Notes: generated by a model from the sequence alone, not told the origin. Positions 1 to 10,489 are shown, counted from the stretch's first letter. The stretch is DNA of 64,000 nt from Eremomyces bilateralis CBS 781.70 (GCF_010015585.1 NW_022985068.1:1629911-1693910); one strand, 5' to 3'. Numbers and translations are program-made.

Positions 1-312
1 GTCGATAATCACCCTTTCTTCCATATTTGAGAGCTTTTTCGAATTCGGGACACAATCGCTTCGTGCAGTCATTCCGTTGCGGCGGTCACGTAAGGTACTC
101 CACGGGACGTTGTAAGCTTTTGCAGCTTCTCGAATTGATTGAACTTGGTCTTGTTCGATAGTCTGGATGGCTAGGTTCATTCTAGCTTCATTTGAAGGTA
201 ATTGAGGGCTCTGTTGTTGAGACATTGCGAAAAAATCGTGATGATCGCTGTTACGGAGATGAAGTGGGCGACTCGGTGGTTTGGGCGACTCGCTGGTGGA
301 TTACGTTAGTTA
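1..312 (-). mobile_element. pogo/Fot1-like DNA transposon, 5' end (runs off window start)
   Basis: The minus strand opens a transposase at 225 (ATG) and stays open to base 1, so the rest lies outside the window. The 75 residues seen begin MSQQQSPQLPSNEARM and carry the psq-type helix-turn-helix expected at the N-terminus of pogo/Fot1 transposases (REAAKAYNVPWSTLRDR). Upstream, 256-310 forms the terminal repeat with two copies of the motif GGGCGACTCG, ending ACGTTAGT followed by TA, the usual pogo target. The same terminus and start recur at 3047-3242, which supports the element boundary. The visible part has no stop, so this copy could be intact, but most of it cannot be seen. Confidence 0.8.
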
Positions 313-1290
313 ACTTAACTAAGTTAGTTAACCAGAAAACGAAGAATTCATAGTCCAGACCTATCCCCTTCGTCGTCGTCGCCTGTATGCCCGAATCCTT
401 AAGTTCTGAGCGCTGTCCTATTAAGACAGATACTAGGAATACCAAAAGAGTACTCCGCACTCTACTTAGGACAAGTTCAGCCGGACTTGCATCGAACTGG
501 ACACTTTTGATATGCCAAATGGAGTACGGAGTAAGAGAGTAGTATTATTGAATTATAATTGTATCATCCGAAGACTACGCTGGCATGTCCAACTACCGAG
601 AGCTGCTAGTGACGGACTGACGGTACACTCGGTGGCTTCAATTCAGGGGTACGAATAGGGGGCGCAGATCGTCCAGAAATCCGAAGAGCGGGTGACTGTG
701 CGGTTGCCAATAGCTTTGCCATACGGTACCATCTGGACACCACATCCCACCCAAGTCTTCATCACCGAGTATCGAGTTTCCAGAAGGACGATAAATTTCC
801 AAACCGCATCTACTAATACTCGGGTACTGATATCTTGTGGAACTTGGCTTATTCAGGCTCCCCCTTCTTCCGGTGTTCGGCTCGCGTCGATCACGGCTCG
901 GTTGGAATTATGTATCCCGCAAAGTCTGAGGGCCACCAATAAGGGGAGTTTTCATGAAGCTAGTATCTGATTAGAGGCCAAGAGCACCATTCAATGCTGT
1001 ACGGCTAGATTTTATGGTGAGTAGTATGTTGTTCCCGCTACAAATCACGTTCAACATACGTAGTAATTATTACTGCTACATCTGATATTTTGCGCCCCAA
1101 CGTGGTGGCAAAGAGCGACTAGACGTCTACTTTGTGAGTCCGAGTCCCTTCTTTAAGCTCCTAGGCATTTGTGGGAACCTGAGTCGGCAATGGGGTATTT
1201 CTTTCAATTGTCCAAGAAAGAAGATTCGAAAGAGGAGGAAAAGTTATGGAATTTCACCTAATGGTATCTGTATCTACCGTAACGCCATGA
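313..1290. other. intergenic, no gene seen
   Basis: Between the pogo-like end and the tubby-like gene I see no convincing coding region; the short open frames here show no family motifs. The sequence is moderately AT-rich. Confidence 0.5.
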
Positions 1291-1366
1291 GTGAGGAGGA
1301 ATCAGCATGATGTTGAAGTCCAATCTCGCAATCATGTACTCTGTACCTGTCCAGCTCGCTCTCGTT

Positions 1367-1431
1367 CTTTTCTTCTTCTTCTTCCTCCTCCTCCTCCTCC
1401 TCCTCCTCCTCCTCCTCCTCTTCTTTCTCCC
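1367..1431 (+). repeat. polypyrimidine (TTC/CTC)n microsatellite
   Basis: An uninterrupted pyrimidine tract: a few TTC units followed by about fifteen CTC units. It lies just past the stop codon of the tubby-like gene, so on that gene's transcript it would be a purine-rich 3' UTR tract. It creates artificial poly-Pro, poly-Leu and poly-Arg open frames that are not genes. Confidence 0.95.
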
Positions 1432-1465
1432 GTTGCGTCTCCTCCACCGCCTTCGCAAGCGCTTC

Positions 1466-2089
1466 TCACTCCGTTTTGCTTTTGTGGCTCGGCTGCGAGA
1501 AGAGGGCGCCAAAGAATGACAGAATACTGGTCGATCGGCGTGCAACGCAGTAGTAGAGCGTCAATCCCATGACCAATATCTCCTGCTTCACGGCATCACT
1601 GTTCGCTTTCGGCCCCATGAATTCGATAGTGCCGATTTTCTTGAAAGCCCAGCAGTTTACGGAATACTTCGCGACGGGGCTTTGATCGGCGTCCATGCAG
1701 ATGAAATCCCAGACCCTGAAGTCGCTGTCTCTGGTCCAGTGCATGGTTACGGGCTCGTCAGTGTCGGAGTAGGTGCGGGACTGGTGGGTATACTCGACCT
1801 TAAAGCGCTTCTGTGCTTTAAGCGTGATGGACTGATTGTTCAACTCGCAGTCGGCATCGATGCCGAAGGTGTGCAGTGAGCCGGTGCCAAAGGTCGACTC
1901 GTCCTCGGCACGCTTGAAAACCAGATGGGGCTTGAGCGATTTGAAGTCGACGAGGTAGACTGGTTTTGCCTCTGGATCGTCTTTCCCGACGACTTTCGCT
2001 GTGAAGTCCTTCCAGGAGAAGTCAACCTGGAGAGTACGGCCCTGCATTGAGGCTTTTTCGTGCGGTAGCATCTCTATCGAATGCTCCAT
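1466..2089 (-). CDS. tubby C-terminal-like (LOR) domain protein, 207 aa
   Basis: Intronless frame of 207 residues. The body is beta-rich with alternating strands (LQVDFSWKDF, YLVDFKSLKPHLVF, FKVEYTHQSRTY, MHWTRDSDFRVWDFICMD), and it ends with a hydrophobic helix containing LTLYYCVARRSTSI. This layout is characteristic of small ascomycete proteins annotated with a tubby C-terminal-like or LOR-type domain: a 12-strand barrel around a central hydrophobic helix, in some families able to bind phosphoinositides. Neither ligand nor role is known for the fungal members. The chosen ATG is the first in the frame and the length suits a one-domain protein. No signal peptide is seen. Moderately sure of the fold, unsure of any function. 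Confidence 0.75.
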   Translation of the reverse strand: MEHSIEMLPHEKASMQGRTLQVDFSWKDFTAKVVGKDDPEAKPVYLVDFKSLKPHLVFKRAEDESTFGTGSLHTFGIDADCELNNQSITLKAQKRFKVEYTHQSRTYSDTDEPVTMHWTRDSDFRVWDFICMDADQSPVAKYSVNCWAFKKIGTIEFMGPKANSDAVKQEILVMGLTLYYCVARRSTSILSFFGALFSQPSHKSKTE

Positions 2090-3046
2090 TGCGTTGTGAT
2101 CTTTTCTCGTGACGAGAGGCTGTTGAGCTCAGTGTGGACAGGGTAGAGGCCGGTTTGGTTTTCTGACTCAGTCTTGCAAAGGTCTTTGAAGGGATTGGTT
2201 ACGGTAGATGGAGTTATCCTGCTGGTTCCGGTGGTGAAGGAGATGATTCGCGACAACCGAATTATATAACCTGATGTTAGAAAATATCGATCGACACCTT
2301 CCTCCATCCCGGCCGACGTGCCATCTCGCCCGATCTCGGTAGGAATTGCACTGGGACATCATGATCATCAGTAAATATTCCGTACAGGAGCAAGAGATCG
2401 ACGCAGGCGCGGTTTAAGCACTGCCATCTGTGGGTACGAACTCCAGTCCCCACGTGGGCCAACCAATGTTGGCGGGAACGGGCTCAGGAATGAATGAATC
2501 AATCAATCAATCAAACCAATGCATGTACGTAGTCTTCTCGATACAACAATTATCTACAACTTCATAATATCAGACCCTGCGATACACAATAAAAGACATG
2601 ACAATCACCTACTGGGTCTTGAATCAGACCAGATACTCCACCAAAATTAGCGACCGGGGTCGCCCCCAAAAGTTCAACTACGCGTGCCCTTCGAAACCGC
2701 CGATGCTAATCTTTTATTGTAGGCTTATTTCGATATATTTTTTAATATACTATAAAAGAGTGGGTCCTTTTACCCTTTACCTAGCCCCGCGTGAACTTTC
2801 GAGTACTGAAAGTTAAATGGTTGGCTGAAACGGCTGGGAACTCTGAAAACTTCAACTACGCGTCCACACAAATCTTACAAATGGACCTCAGACGGCATCT
2901 AAAGATGCCTTGCCTGCACCGCCACATTATAGTCACGTGCAGCATCTGAAGATACCGTCTGAGGCTCTGAGCTTGCTGAGATAAGCATAAACCTTGAGTC
3001 ACTTTGTTAGGCACTCAAGCCTCCCGTCTCTTCGTTCCTCCAGGCA
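2090..3046. other. intergenic; contains a small hairpin element and a short direct repeat
   Basis: No gene seen. A 17-18-bp direct repeat (AAAAGTTCAACTACGCGT, one mismatch) lies near 2668 and 2844, and the hairpin at 2886-2964 is listed separately. Confidence 0.5.
2886..2964. repeat. 79-bp imperfect palindrome (MITE-like hairpin)
   Basis: The arms are 2886-2908 and 2942-2964 and match in 20 of 23 positions as inverted repeats (outer core CCTCAGACGG against CCGTCTGAGG). The 33-bp loop holds CACGTG. This could be a small fold-back element, the remnant of two transposon ends, or a stem-loop in a transcript. I see no second copy in the window. Confidence 0.6.
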
Positions 3047-3242
3047 CTTCTGCAGCCTCTCGAATTGATTGAACTTGGTTTTGTTCGATAGTCTGGATAG
3101 CTAGGTTAATTCTAGCTTCATTTGAAGGTAATTGAGGGTGCTGTTGTTGAGACATTGCGAAAAAACCGTGATGATCGCTGTTATGGGGATGAGATGGGCG
3201 ACTCGGTAGTTTGGGCGACTCGCTGGTGGATTACGTTAGTTA
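3047..3242 (-). mobile_element. pogo/Fot1-like end fragment (second copy)
   Basis: This nearly repeats bases 115-312: the same inverted end (through ACGTTAGT and the TA target) and the first ~35 codons of the same transposase (MSQQQHPQLPSNEARI). It stops abruptly at 3047, where unrelated sequence begins, so only the first fifth or less of the element survives. Differences from copy one are mainly transitions. Confidence 0.8.
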
Positions 3243-3494
3243 GGCATATGTTATCTAGGATAGAGCACGCCTGGTCAGCGAACGATCCTCGGCTAATTAT
3301 CTATCTATTCGCTTAATTGCCCCGCTATAGACCTCGTTAAGCGCTGCCGAACCTTTCGACAGCTTCCCTAGAGTGGACATCACTTTCTGTCTATTCCTTT
3401 TATCAAGGAGCGAGTCAACATGAAGACGCGCGAGAATGAACCTAGCCGCCTTATAAGTACGAATATATCGTAAGAGAAAATGTCTAAAGAGTAC

Positions 3495-3816
3495 TTATTG
3501 TAACGGATCACGATAATATCTTGATTTCAGGGGCGAAAACCATACAACATCTAAAGGCTGGAGGACATGGGAAGAATGGGCTGGCAAATACAAAATAAAT
3601 ACCTTACTATCTTTCGCCAACTTCATAAGCTCGATCGTAGCATGCGTACCGTGCCCGTCACATACCAAAAGGCGCCATTCTTGGGGGTCTTCTTCTCCAT
3701 AATGGTTCAGGGTTTGGCCTCCGTAAGAACCTTTTCTCGAGCCATTGTAGGCCAATTTCGTTAGATGTCCAGGCATTTTCTGAGGACGTATAATGCCAGT
3801 TCGGGGCCTCTAAGGC
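3495..3816 (-). pseudogene. pogo/Fot1-like transposase fragment (DDE domain)
   Basis: The minus strand encodes a piece of a DDE_1-type transposase with VCDGHGTHATIELM (second catalytic Asp and the conserved HGTH) and LPAHSSHVLQPLDV (the LPPHTSHLLQPLD signature of pogo/Fot1). It matches 16436-16740, roughly 88% identical at the DNA level by eye, so both are remnants of one family. It has neither N-terminus nor terminal repeat. Its orientation and position mean it is not part of the copy ending at 3242. Confidence 0.8.
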
Positions 3817-3860
3817 CTTGCTTGGCCTACAACATTATTAACTTCTTTACATGATTATCT

Positions 3861-5221
3861 TTACTCTTTTGCCGCAACAAACTCCTTACGCCTCTTCATG
3901 CCCGCAAACGGACACTCTCCTGCTCCCCGACCCTTCATAAACTCGACCGTCGCCCTCATATCCTCAAGACCCTTGCCCTCTTGCGGTGGCGGTCCGATCG
4001 ACTTTAGGTCATACCCCGTTGGCTTATACCTGTCGCCTTTGCTGCCGGGTTTCCTAGCGCCAAACATCCTCAGAAGCACTGCGCCAGGACTCCAAATCGA
4101 CCAGAAGCCAGGTTGAACATACCAAGGCTGGAAGCCCCCATGACCGAAGTTGTACAAGCCCTCAGCATTTGGTGTAGACGCGACGGATTGATAGGCGAAA
4201 ACCTCTGGGCGGGGTAGCGCAAGGTAGCGGAGGAGCATCTTGCGGGTGTTCCTGATAGCGAATAGGAGAGCAGACACGAACGGCCCAGGGGCTTCGATGC
4301 AGAGGCTTGTCCTCATCGTATCATCCAGATCCGAACCAACGACCTGTCTAAGGAGTGCCGTGACTCCCTTGCCCAACTTCTTGGTGGCTGAATCAACATA
4401 GACTCTCACATACTGATCTCCTGTTGCCGTCGGTCTTGCAACCTCTTTCTCATATTCCTTCGTCCATTCAATCAGCTCAGTCATAAAATGCAACCCATCC
4501 TGCCATCCTAACTCAAAACTTTCTAATGGAGTAAATAGGATCTCCAAGTCTTCGCCAAGGTTGCGATGGAAGATTCCCACGGCGCACTTTTCGACATCGC
4601 TGAGATTCCGCCACTCTTCGTTATCTATAACATGCACGATCTCCAACGCTCCGTCGCCCAACGTGTGCAGAAGGTCCATGTCTAGAATCTTTCCCGCTTT
4701 ACGATATCGAGCGTGGAGGTAGTTCATTCGTGCAACAGCATCCATGTAGCGCTCAGAATCCCGTGGCTGTGTTTGTGACTCACGTAGAAGAACCTCCGTA
4801 TCGACAGCTCGCCTTCCTGCATTCCTGGCGTTATTTTGACCCGTGACGGCAAACAGCTTTGACATCGTGGGTATCCCGCCCGCCTATATAATCAAGTCAG
4901 CGGCAATACCACAAGGGTTAGAGTACTACTACATACCTTCAGAAGAGCAACACTTCGCGCCTTGTTCATCGCATAAGGAAACTCAAGCGATTGCAGCTGG
5001 GTCATGATTTCGAACGCTTCCTGCGTAGTCATGCTCGACAACGGCCTTTTACCATCCGTAAAGGGAGACGCAATCCTGTTTGTACGCTTGTAACGCAACC
5101 AACGAACGAGTGCAAGGTATGTAACTATAACAACCACGAAGACATAATGCTTCGCGGTAAAAGCTCGCATATATGCTAGTGAGATTGACAAACTCAAGGG
5201 ATGCAATGCTTTTGGAGCCAT
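3861..5221 (-). CDS. ER-bound oxygenase of the MpaB / rubber-oxygenase (DUF2236) family, 435 aa
   Basis: Join complement(3861..4883, 4937..5221): a 53-nt intron with donor GTATGT and acceptor ATATAG, phase 0. The N-terminus carries one membrane anchor (about residues 25-42, HYVFVVVIVTYLALVRWL). The rest matches the MpaB-type alpha-helical oxygenase domain: NYLHARYRKAGKI near 135, then DLLHTLGDGALEIVHVI and EWRNLSDVEKCAVGIFHRNLG. MpaB, the best-known fungal member, cleaves a farnesyl chain oxidatively at the ER membrane during mycophenolic acid synthesis; rubber oxygenases cleave polyisoprene. The substrate here is unknown. The gene shares a 630-bp divergent promoter with the hotdog thioesterase at 5852, and no polyketide or terpene synthase lies nearby. 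The frame is intact and the family call is fairly sure. Confidence 0.82.
4884..4936 (-). other. intron of the MpaB-like gene
   Basis: GTATGT donor at 4936 and ATATAG acceptor at 4884. A CTGAC branch-like motif precedes the acceptor. Removing it joins LLK to AGGIPTMSK in frame. Confidence 0.8.
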
Positions 5222-5851
5222 GATGAAGGCTGAGTAGAAACAGATTGCAGTATTACCTAAATGAAAATAGGGCAGATAGTCCAGGCTATATACATGCCAT
5301 TAATATTGCCGAATCGGTGGACGTCAGACTTCACGAAATGGAGCCGAGAAAAGCTTTCACATGATTTACACCAAGTCTTCCAGTATTCCGTATCATTGGT
5401 CGGTCGAACTTTGTTCAGGCCAAGCCGATTGGATGTTCACGATCCATTCCCACATATGGCCCATGGTCGAGCGCGCTAGAAGCAATAAGCCAATCAAATC
5501 ACAACCGATAACCTTGTGTAAATGTTTTGCAAGACGTACCGACCTTGACGTAGAATGACCTCGACAGCAGAACATTGCGAACCTTAGCAAATGTAGTGGA
5601 AACAGATAAACTAATCATGGTGCTGACAGCTGTAGGACCTCGGTTACCCGGTACTTTGTGTCGTATGTGTATGCCAAATCTTCGGGCCCAATAAGGAAAG
5701 TATATTAATACAATACCTATCCTCTCGTGTGATCGTGTGCATTGGTTGTCGCATCTAGCAATCCACGTCATTTCCCCATTAAGGGGCCTGAATTTGTGTC
5801 GCTCAACAAGAGTAAACCATTACACCTAGACATCACTGCGGATCGTCGACA
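5222..5851. promoter_or_regulatory. divergent intergenic region, MpaB-like / thioesterase
   Basis: These 630 bp separate two genes transcribed away from each other, so both promoters must lie here. I see no further gene and no clear TATA or activator motif that I would stake a claim on. Confidence 0.4.
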
Positions 5852-6487
5852 ATGGACTACTTCCAATCTATTCCCTGGTGCGCGGCGCTTCTCGAAAAAC
5901 CCGGCATTGTTCCATACACACCCACGTGCCGCCTCGAACCAGACGCCAACGGCGCTCTCCCAACACAAGACCAATTCTTCCGCATCAATCTCAGAAGCAG
6001 CGACTTAATTCCCCATGCAATCGGCTTCTACCAAGACCCGTTCTCCCCTGCTACCATTTCACCCTCTCCAACCTCATCTGGTCTCCGTCTCCTGATCCAC
6101 TCCTCCACCTTAATGCTAGACCTCCGTCCCGGAACGAATGGCTATAACGGGTCCGCACACGGCGGGCTCATGTCCACGCTGATCGACGAAGCGATGGGCT
6201 CTCTTATCTATATCAACCATCAGCTATACACTGAAGTCGAAGCAAAACACAAAGAGAAGATGCCATCGAATGTTCTGAACATGCACGGAGTTGCGATGTT
6301 CACGGCGGGTATGAATGTACGGTTCCTAAAGCCGTTAGGGACGCCGCAGGTCGTGCTAGTGACGGCAAGCCTCAACAAAATTGAAGGGAGGAAAGTGTAC
6401 TTAGACGTCCAAGTGAAGGATAGGGAGGGGGTTAGGTTTGCAAGCTGTGAAGGGATGTGGATGAGTGTATTAAGGGAGAAGCTGTGA
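5852..6487 (+). CDS. hotdog-fold thioesterase (4HBT family), 211 aa
   Basis: Single-exon frame; the ATG at 5852 has a good context (GACAATGG). The hotdog core begins near residue 80 (STLMLDLRPGTNGYNGSAHG). The family signature NGSAHGGLMSTLIDEAMG (about 95-112) contains the His-Gly-Gly turn at the head of the long central helix and an Asp/Glu pair in the catalytic position. A second half follows with MNVRFLKPLGTP and strands typical of acyl-CoA thioesterases of the PaaI/THEM4 type. Such enzymes hydrolyse acyl-CoA thioesters; in fungi they are often accessory enzymes of lipid or polyketide pathways. The substrate cannot be read from the sequence. Divergent from an MpaB-like oxygenase, which may or may not reflect joint function. 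Confidence 0.82.
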   Translation: MDYFQSIPWCAALLEKPGIVPYTPTCRLEPDANGALPTQDQFFRINLRSSDLIPHAIGFYQDPFSPATISPSPTSSGLRLLIHSSTLMLDLRPGTNGYNGSAHGGLMSTLIDEAMGSLIYINHQLYTEVEAKHKEKMPSNVLNMHGVAMFTAGMNVRFLKPLGTPQVVLVTASLNKIEGRKVYLDVQVKDREGVRFASCEGMWMSVLREKL

Positions 6488-6507
6488 GATGGTGGAATGA
6501 TCTTTTA

Positions 6508-7075
6508 GGGGCACAGCGATGGGTGCCGGGTTACGCAGTTGGTAACGTAACTTGTCTCGGACATTGTAATTAAGATCCCATCGCTCAGCAAGCTCTTCGA
6601 AGGAAGCGGGAGGGCGATCGTGAAGCATTGGGTCTAGGGACTGACCATTGCTATGGAAAATCCCGCAGCCAGTACAACCTGGAGTCCCATAGGATACACT
6701 CTGGGTGTCGGTAGCGCAGAGAGGGCCTTGGACGCCAATGAAGAGATCAAGCAACGCTTCGGGGTAGTGCTAGTATGAGACGTATCCTTGCATCTTTTTA
6801 AAGTACGTCCCAGGCTGCCCTAAAGGCCTCTTAGTAGCAGGATCAATAGCTACGTAGGAGGCATCCCCAGGTTGTCCAATTAGCGTAGGGAGAGATCCAG
6901 CGGAGGATGTTGCAGGCTCAACCTGAGGTTGCTGTAATTGGGACTCCGGATCCGCTTCCACAGCGGTGGTAGCATCAGACGGCACTCCCCATACAAATTC
7001 AGTGGTGAGCTCATCCTCAGATACCTCGTCATCGGAAGCGGTGGTGTCTGAAGCTGATGGGAGCATCGAAAGCAT
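6508..7075 (-). pseudogene. unrecognised, probably broken reading frame
   Basis: A minus-strand frame starts MLSMLPSASDTTASDDEVSE at 7075, runs to a TAG at 6771, and continues in the same frame to about 6508 with a cysteine-containing tail (GTPGCTGCGIFHSNG, then a charged stretch NYNVRDKLRYQLRN). I do not recognise it. It could be a degraded gene, a transposon ORF or, if spliced, a small gene. It lies directly downstream (minus direction) of the dispersed repeat at 7298-7376. Confidence 0.3.
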
Positions 7076-7297
7076 AGTTGATCGCTTCGATTGTACAGAT
7101 TAGAGTTGCGATGAGCAATGGAGCGGGCAAAAAGGCGCAAAAGCTGTAATTTTCGTACCGCGTTGTGATTGGAGTCTATTAGTACGCTAACTTGGCGCCA
7201 CCAAGCCCCTCCCGGCGCTAAAAAGGAATGAACCAGATGGACCGTGCATGGAATAGGAATCCACATCTTCTCTACTATCTGTCTTTGTAACACCTAA

Positions 7298-7376
7298 AAA
7301 GGGAAAGAATAGGGATAGAATCGAATACGGAATGGAGCTGTGCGGAAACGCCAAGAAACACAGATATTCTGTGACA
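7298..7376 (-). repeat. dispersed repeat, copy 1 (possible LTR end)
   Basis: On the minus strand it begins TGTCACAGAATATCTGTG and matches 10849-10927 over about 79 bp (roughly 88% by eye). The shared start TGTCACAG suggests the beginning of an LTR, but I find no clean far end or target duplication. A near-direct repeat (TGTRACACCTAA) flanks this copy. Confidence 0.5.
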
Positions 7377-7777
7377 CCTAATACGGAGTACATGCCTTCC
7401 AAAAAGCCCTGGTTACCTTTGCGATCATACAAACATCTGTACGTCAACCTACCACAACAAATCACCAAAGCTAGAAACCATCACCAAAATGCGCTTTCAA
7501 ACCCGATTCCTTGCTAGCTACTGGCCGCTCAGGTGTTCTTAGATTAGCCTTATCCAGGAGGCGAAGGGTTTTCTCTCGTCTCTGGCGATGTTCCGTAGTC
7601 CACTAATAGCTTCTCAATATCAGCACATCTGCCAGCATTACTTTCAGGCACATGTATTCGATGCATTGGATGATATGGGCTTAGCAATTGAGGATTTACA
7701 GAACAAAGAGACCGCAAGTGCTCTCCTCCTAGTTCGTATTGACAAGAGAATTAATCCTATTGAAGCTAGTCACAGCA

Positions 7778-9325
7778 TTACGAGCGTATAGCATTCGCTC
7801 CAGTGGTAGCATTCATTACCGTTGAAGATGTATTTGCAGCAGGAAGACTGTCGTCCGCAGCAAAGATGATGGCCAGCATTCCCATTGCCTCTGCCCCTCC
7901 TGCATCAGAGACCATCCCTTCTGAGCTGTGGTCACCATGACCCATTGATGCCATAGGACGTCTAGAAGATCCATTTCATCAGCTAGGGATCATGGAAAAT
8001 TGAGAACCAGTTAGTGGCAACTTACAGTTTGTGTTTGATGAGATCATATGTTGCTGCGACGATAACCTCATCCCCTTTCTTCACACTGACAGGATCCAGG
8101 CACTTCGTATAGTTCTGAATGGTTCGCCACTCAGAACCTTCGAGGACAAGAGTACCTGATTCACCTCCATACAGAGCGGTTGAAGTACATACTAGCATGC
8201 GATTGACGTACAGGCTCACATCAACACCACCATCGTGGAGGTGAGCATGCATGTTGTACAAAGTCCCGGCTCTGGTTACTGTGTAGGAAGGTGAGAGCAT
8301 GGTGGTTGACTTGTTCGCAGGCGGATCTAGATGGCATCAGTGTCAGAGTCCAGTAAATATGAAATGTCAAAGGAGTACTTACAGTATGCAACGCCTCTGC
8401 ATCCCAAGACGCTCACGGATGTCATGGAGGCGTCTTTGTATCCTTCGGGGCGACCAGGGACGTACTCATATTGGATGGTGATGTAAACGCTTTGCTCTTC
8501 TTTCCTGTAGTTCACAAACTCCGAAGAATGGATGATTCTGTCCGTGGGACTGACATATGATCCAGCCTTTAGGTTACCTTTCCTCACAAAATAATCAATT
8601 GGAGTCCCATCGTCCCCACTCCCCATGATCTGCGTAAGGCCAGCGAATTGTCTCTTTGAATGTGAATGTGAGTGGCTGTCCATATTGGATTCGGAACCAT
8701 TGGAGTGGCCTCCAGCCTCTGATCCTGCGGCTGGTGTAGTTGAGGCACCGGGCAAAGGGGGAAGGTTTTCAGTGGAGCAATTGAATGGATTCGGTGTAGT
8801 CTTTCCCATATTCCCTATAAAAACATGGTGATTGTAGACTCCAGTGGCTATGTCTGCATGAGATCCATTCTCATAAGTCAGGTCGGTACTGCCAAAGAGG
8901 ATGATGCAGTTCTTGCAGAGCCCTTCAAGCACTCCACTGAAGGCACTGCCATTGGGATCAAGAGTTGCATCCGTATGCGCAGCCTGTTCATTTCAGTCAG
9001 TTTCTTGCATGGTTAACTGCCATCTGGATCGTATTGACTCACACCAGCAGGTCGAAGCTTAAGTGGACCGTAGCGCACAATCTCTCGCTCTGCAATTGGA
9101 TATAGCAATGGAGCCAACTTTTCAATTGTCGCTGGTTGGATAGGATTCAGTCCTTGTGGTAGAGGAACTGCTAACTGGCGGCGACCTTTGGATCTGATCA
9201 GTCGAGTATCTCAGTCCTCATTGACGCTGCAACATACCCAGTCGATCAGAGTCTGGCAAAGCTGGTAGGCCAGCAATACCTTGACCGAGAAGCAAAACTG
9301 TCAGCCAGCTCTTCGATAGTCCCAT
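7778..9325 (-). CDS. secreted SURNod19-like protein with His-rich copper-type motifs, 438 aa
   Basis: Five exons: complement(join(7778..7961, 8026..8326, 8383..8983, 9043..9185, 9238..9325)). All four introns (51-64 nt) have GT-AG ends and keep frame. The protein starts with a signal peptide (MGLSKSWLTVLLLGQGIAG). It shows GVYNHHVFIGNMGK near residue 120, a His/Ser-rich insert (SHSHSHSK), VLGCRGVAYC, then YNMHAHLHDGGVDVSLYVN and YGGESGTLVL. The paired NHH and HxHxHDGG motifs and overall order fit the 'stress up-regulated Nod19' family, which resembles the copper-binding PHM/DBM fold. The tail (MASMGHGDHS, then a weakly hydrophobic stretch) is usual for the fungal members. A copper site is an inference; no enzyme activity is established. 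Confidence 0.68.
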
Positions 9326-9982
9326 CTTGCTTCCTTTACCCGATTCTCGCTATTGTGGTCAAGTTCTCCTGCCCACTATTTATACGGGTGCTGTCCTGAC
9401 ATGATCCAGAGCACGTGCTTTGACAACTCTCGCGAAGCATACCGTTGCGGTGCATAATTTTCCGTCTCTTCCAAGCATTGAAAATGCGGTCTATGCCATA
9501 TTCGGCTTATGAAAGCATTTGTGCAACTAATTTATGATTGATTCGAGTTGATAGCGGTCTTGAGAGTGCATTACGAGCGAATCCGAAGTTTTTAATCTGT
9601 CCTTTGCCCTATTGATCACGGTGAAAGAGCCAATACGGATCTGAATCAAGAAATTAAAGAGGGACTGCGACTGAGATGGGTCCAGTTCATTTCGACGGAA
9701 GATCGAAACAGGGCTTCCATGTTATGGTTCTTCCTTGTCTATGTGCGATACACCTAGGTCCAAATCTGCCATCGACCTCTTAATAAACCATAGGAATTAA
9801 CTCTCCAGTTCAGGAGGCATGGATAATGGATTAATTCTCAAATGCAATTTGTACTTCGCGATGAGGAATTATGACCAGTATAGTTGTGCCAACGTTGAGC
9901 AAGGGCGGCTCTAATATATCCAATGCCTTAACTAGTTAGGGAACTAGCTATGGATAGTCGCTGCTTCTGTCCTGATCCCAAC
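9326..9982. other. intergenic, AT-rich, no gene seen
   Basis: Upstream of the SURNod19-like gene. No coding signature and no repeat boundary seen before the solo LTR at 9983. Confidence 0.5.
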
Positions 9983-10239
9983 TGTCGCATTTTGCGGGGA
10001 TGATGATTAAGCACGATCGCTGCTTAAGCTCAGTTACTGTAGAGTCATAGTTAACGCAAATTGGTATTAGTTAACGATTCCCATTATCTAGAAAAGGGGA
10101 TCTAGCTAGTAAGGCAGATGAAGATAACTTAAATACATAGGAGAAGACTGAAGAGCCCTGATTAGGCCTAGCCCAGGGGTAGAGGGCAGTGAAAGGAATG
10201 TTAGGTGGCAGTAGAAGCCAACAGGGGCATCTTGCGACA
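9983..10239. repeat. solo LTR, family B, copy 1
   Basis: 257 bp beginning TGTCGC and ending GCGACA (perfect 6-bp inverted termini, TG...CA), flanked by the 5-bp target duplication CCAAC at 9978-9982 and 10240-10244. It aligns over its whole length with 18159-18406. No internal retrotransposon region is attached, so it is a fossil left by LTR-LTR recombination. The superfamily cannot be decided from the LTR alone; divergence between copies suggests an old insertion. Confidence 0.88.
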
Positions 10240-10302
10240 CCAACCCTCCTACTGAGTATTGTACTTCATCGGCCCAACAGTTCGGGTTTTATACGGTCCC
10301 TT

Positions 10303-10489
10303 TGTGACAGTCTTGGGCTTCGTCCAGTCTGTGTGTTGTGGCCTTGCGGCCTAAGGCAGAAGAGATAGGTAGACTGTTCGCCCACAGATGTAAATAGCAG
10401 ATCGCAGTAAGAGAGATCTTTTCCTTTCTCTTTAACAATTCATCAGCGTTACCAGCTTACCAAATCCTTCGTGGTTTGGGCCTATGACA
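10303..10489. repeat. solo LTR, family A, copy 1
   Basis: 187 bp with TGTGACAG at one end and TATGACA at the other (TG...CA), flanked by the target duplication CCCTT at 10298-10302 and 10490-10494. It aligns end to end with 15745-15932 at high identity, so it is younger than the family B copies. No internal region. It lies only 58 bp from the family B duplication. Confidence 0.9.

Noticed and set aside
1258-1572. Poly-Pro, poly-Leu and poly-Arg reading frames
   Set aside because: All arise from the CTC microsatellite read in different frames; no real protein features.
7588-7791. 67-residue plus-strand frame
   Set aside because: No motifs, and its end overlaps the last exon of the SURNod19-like gene on the other strand.
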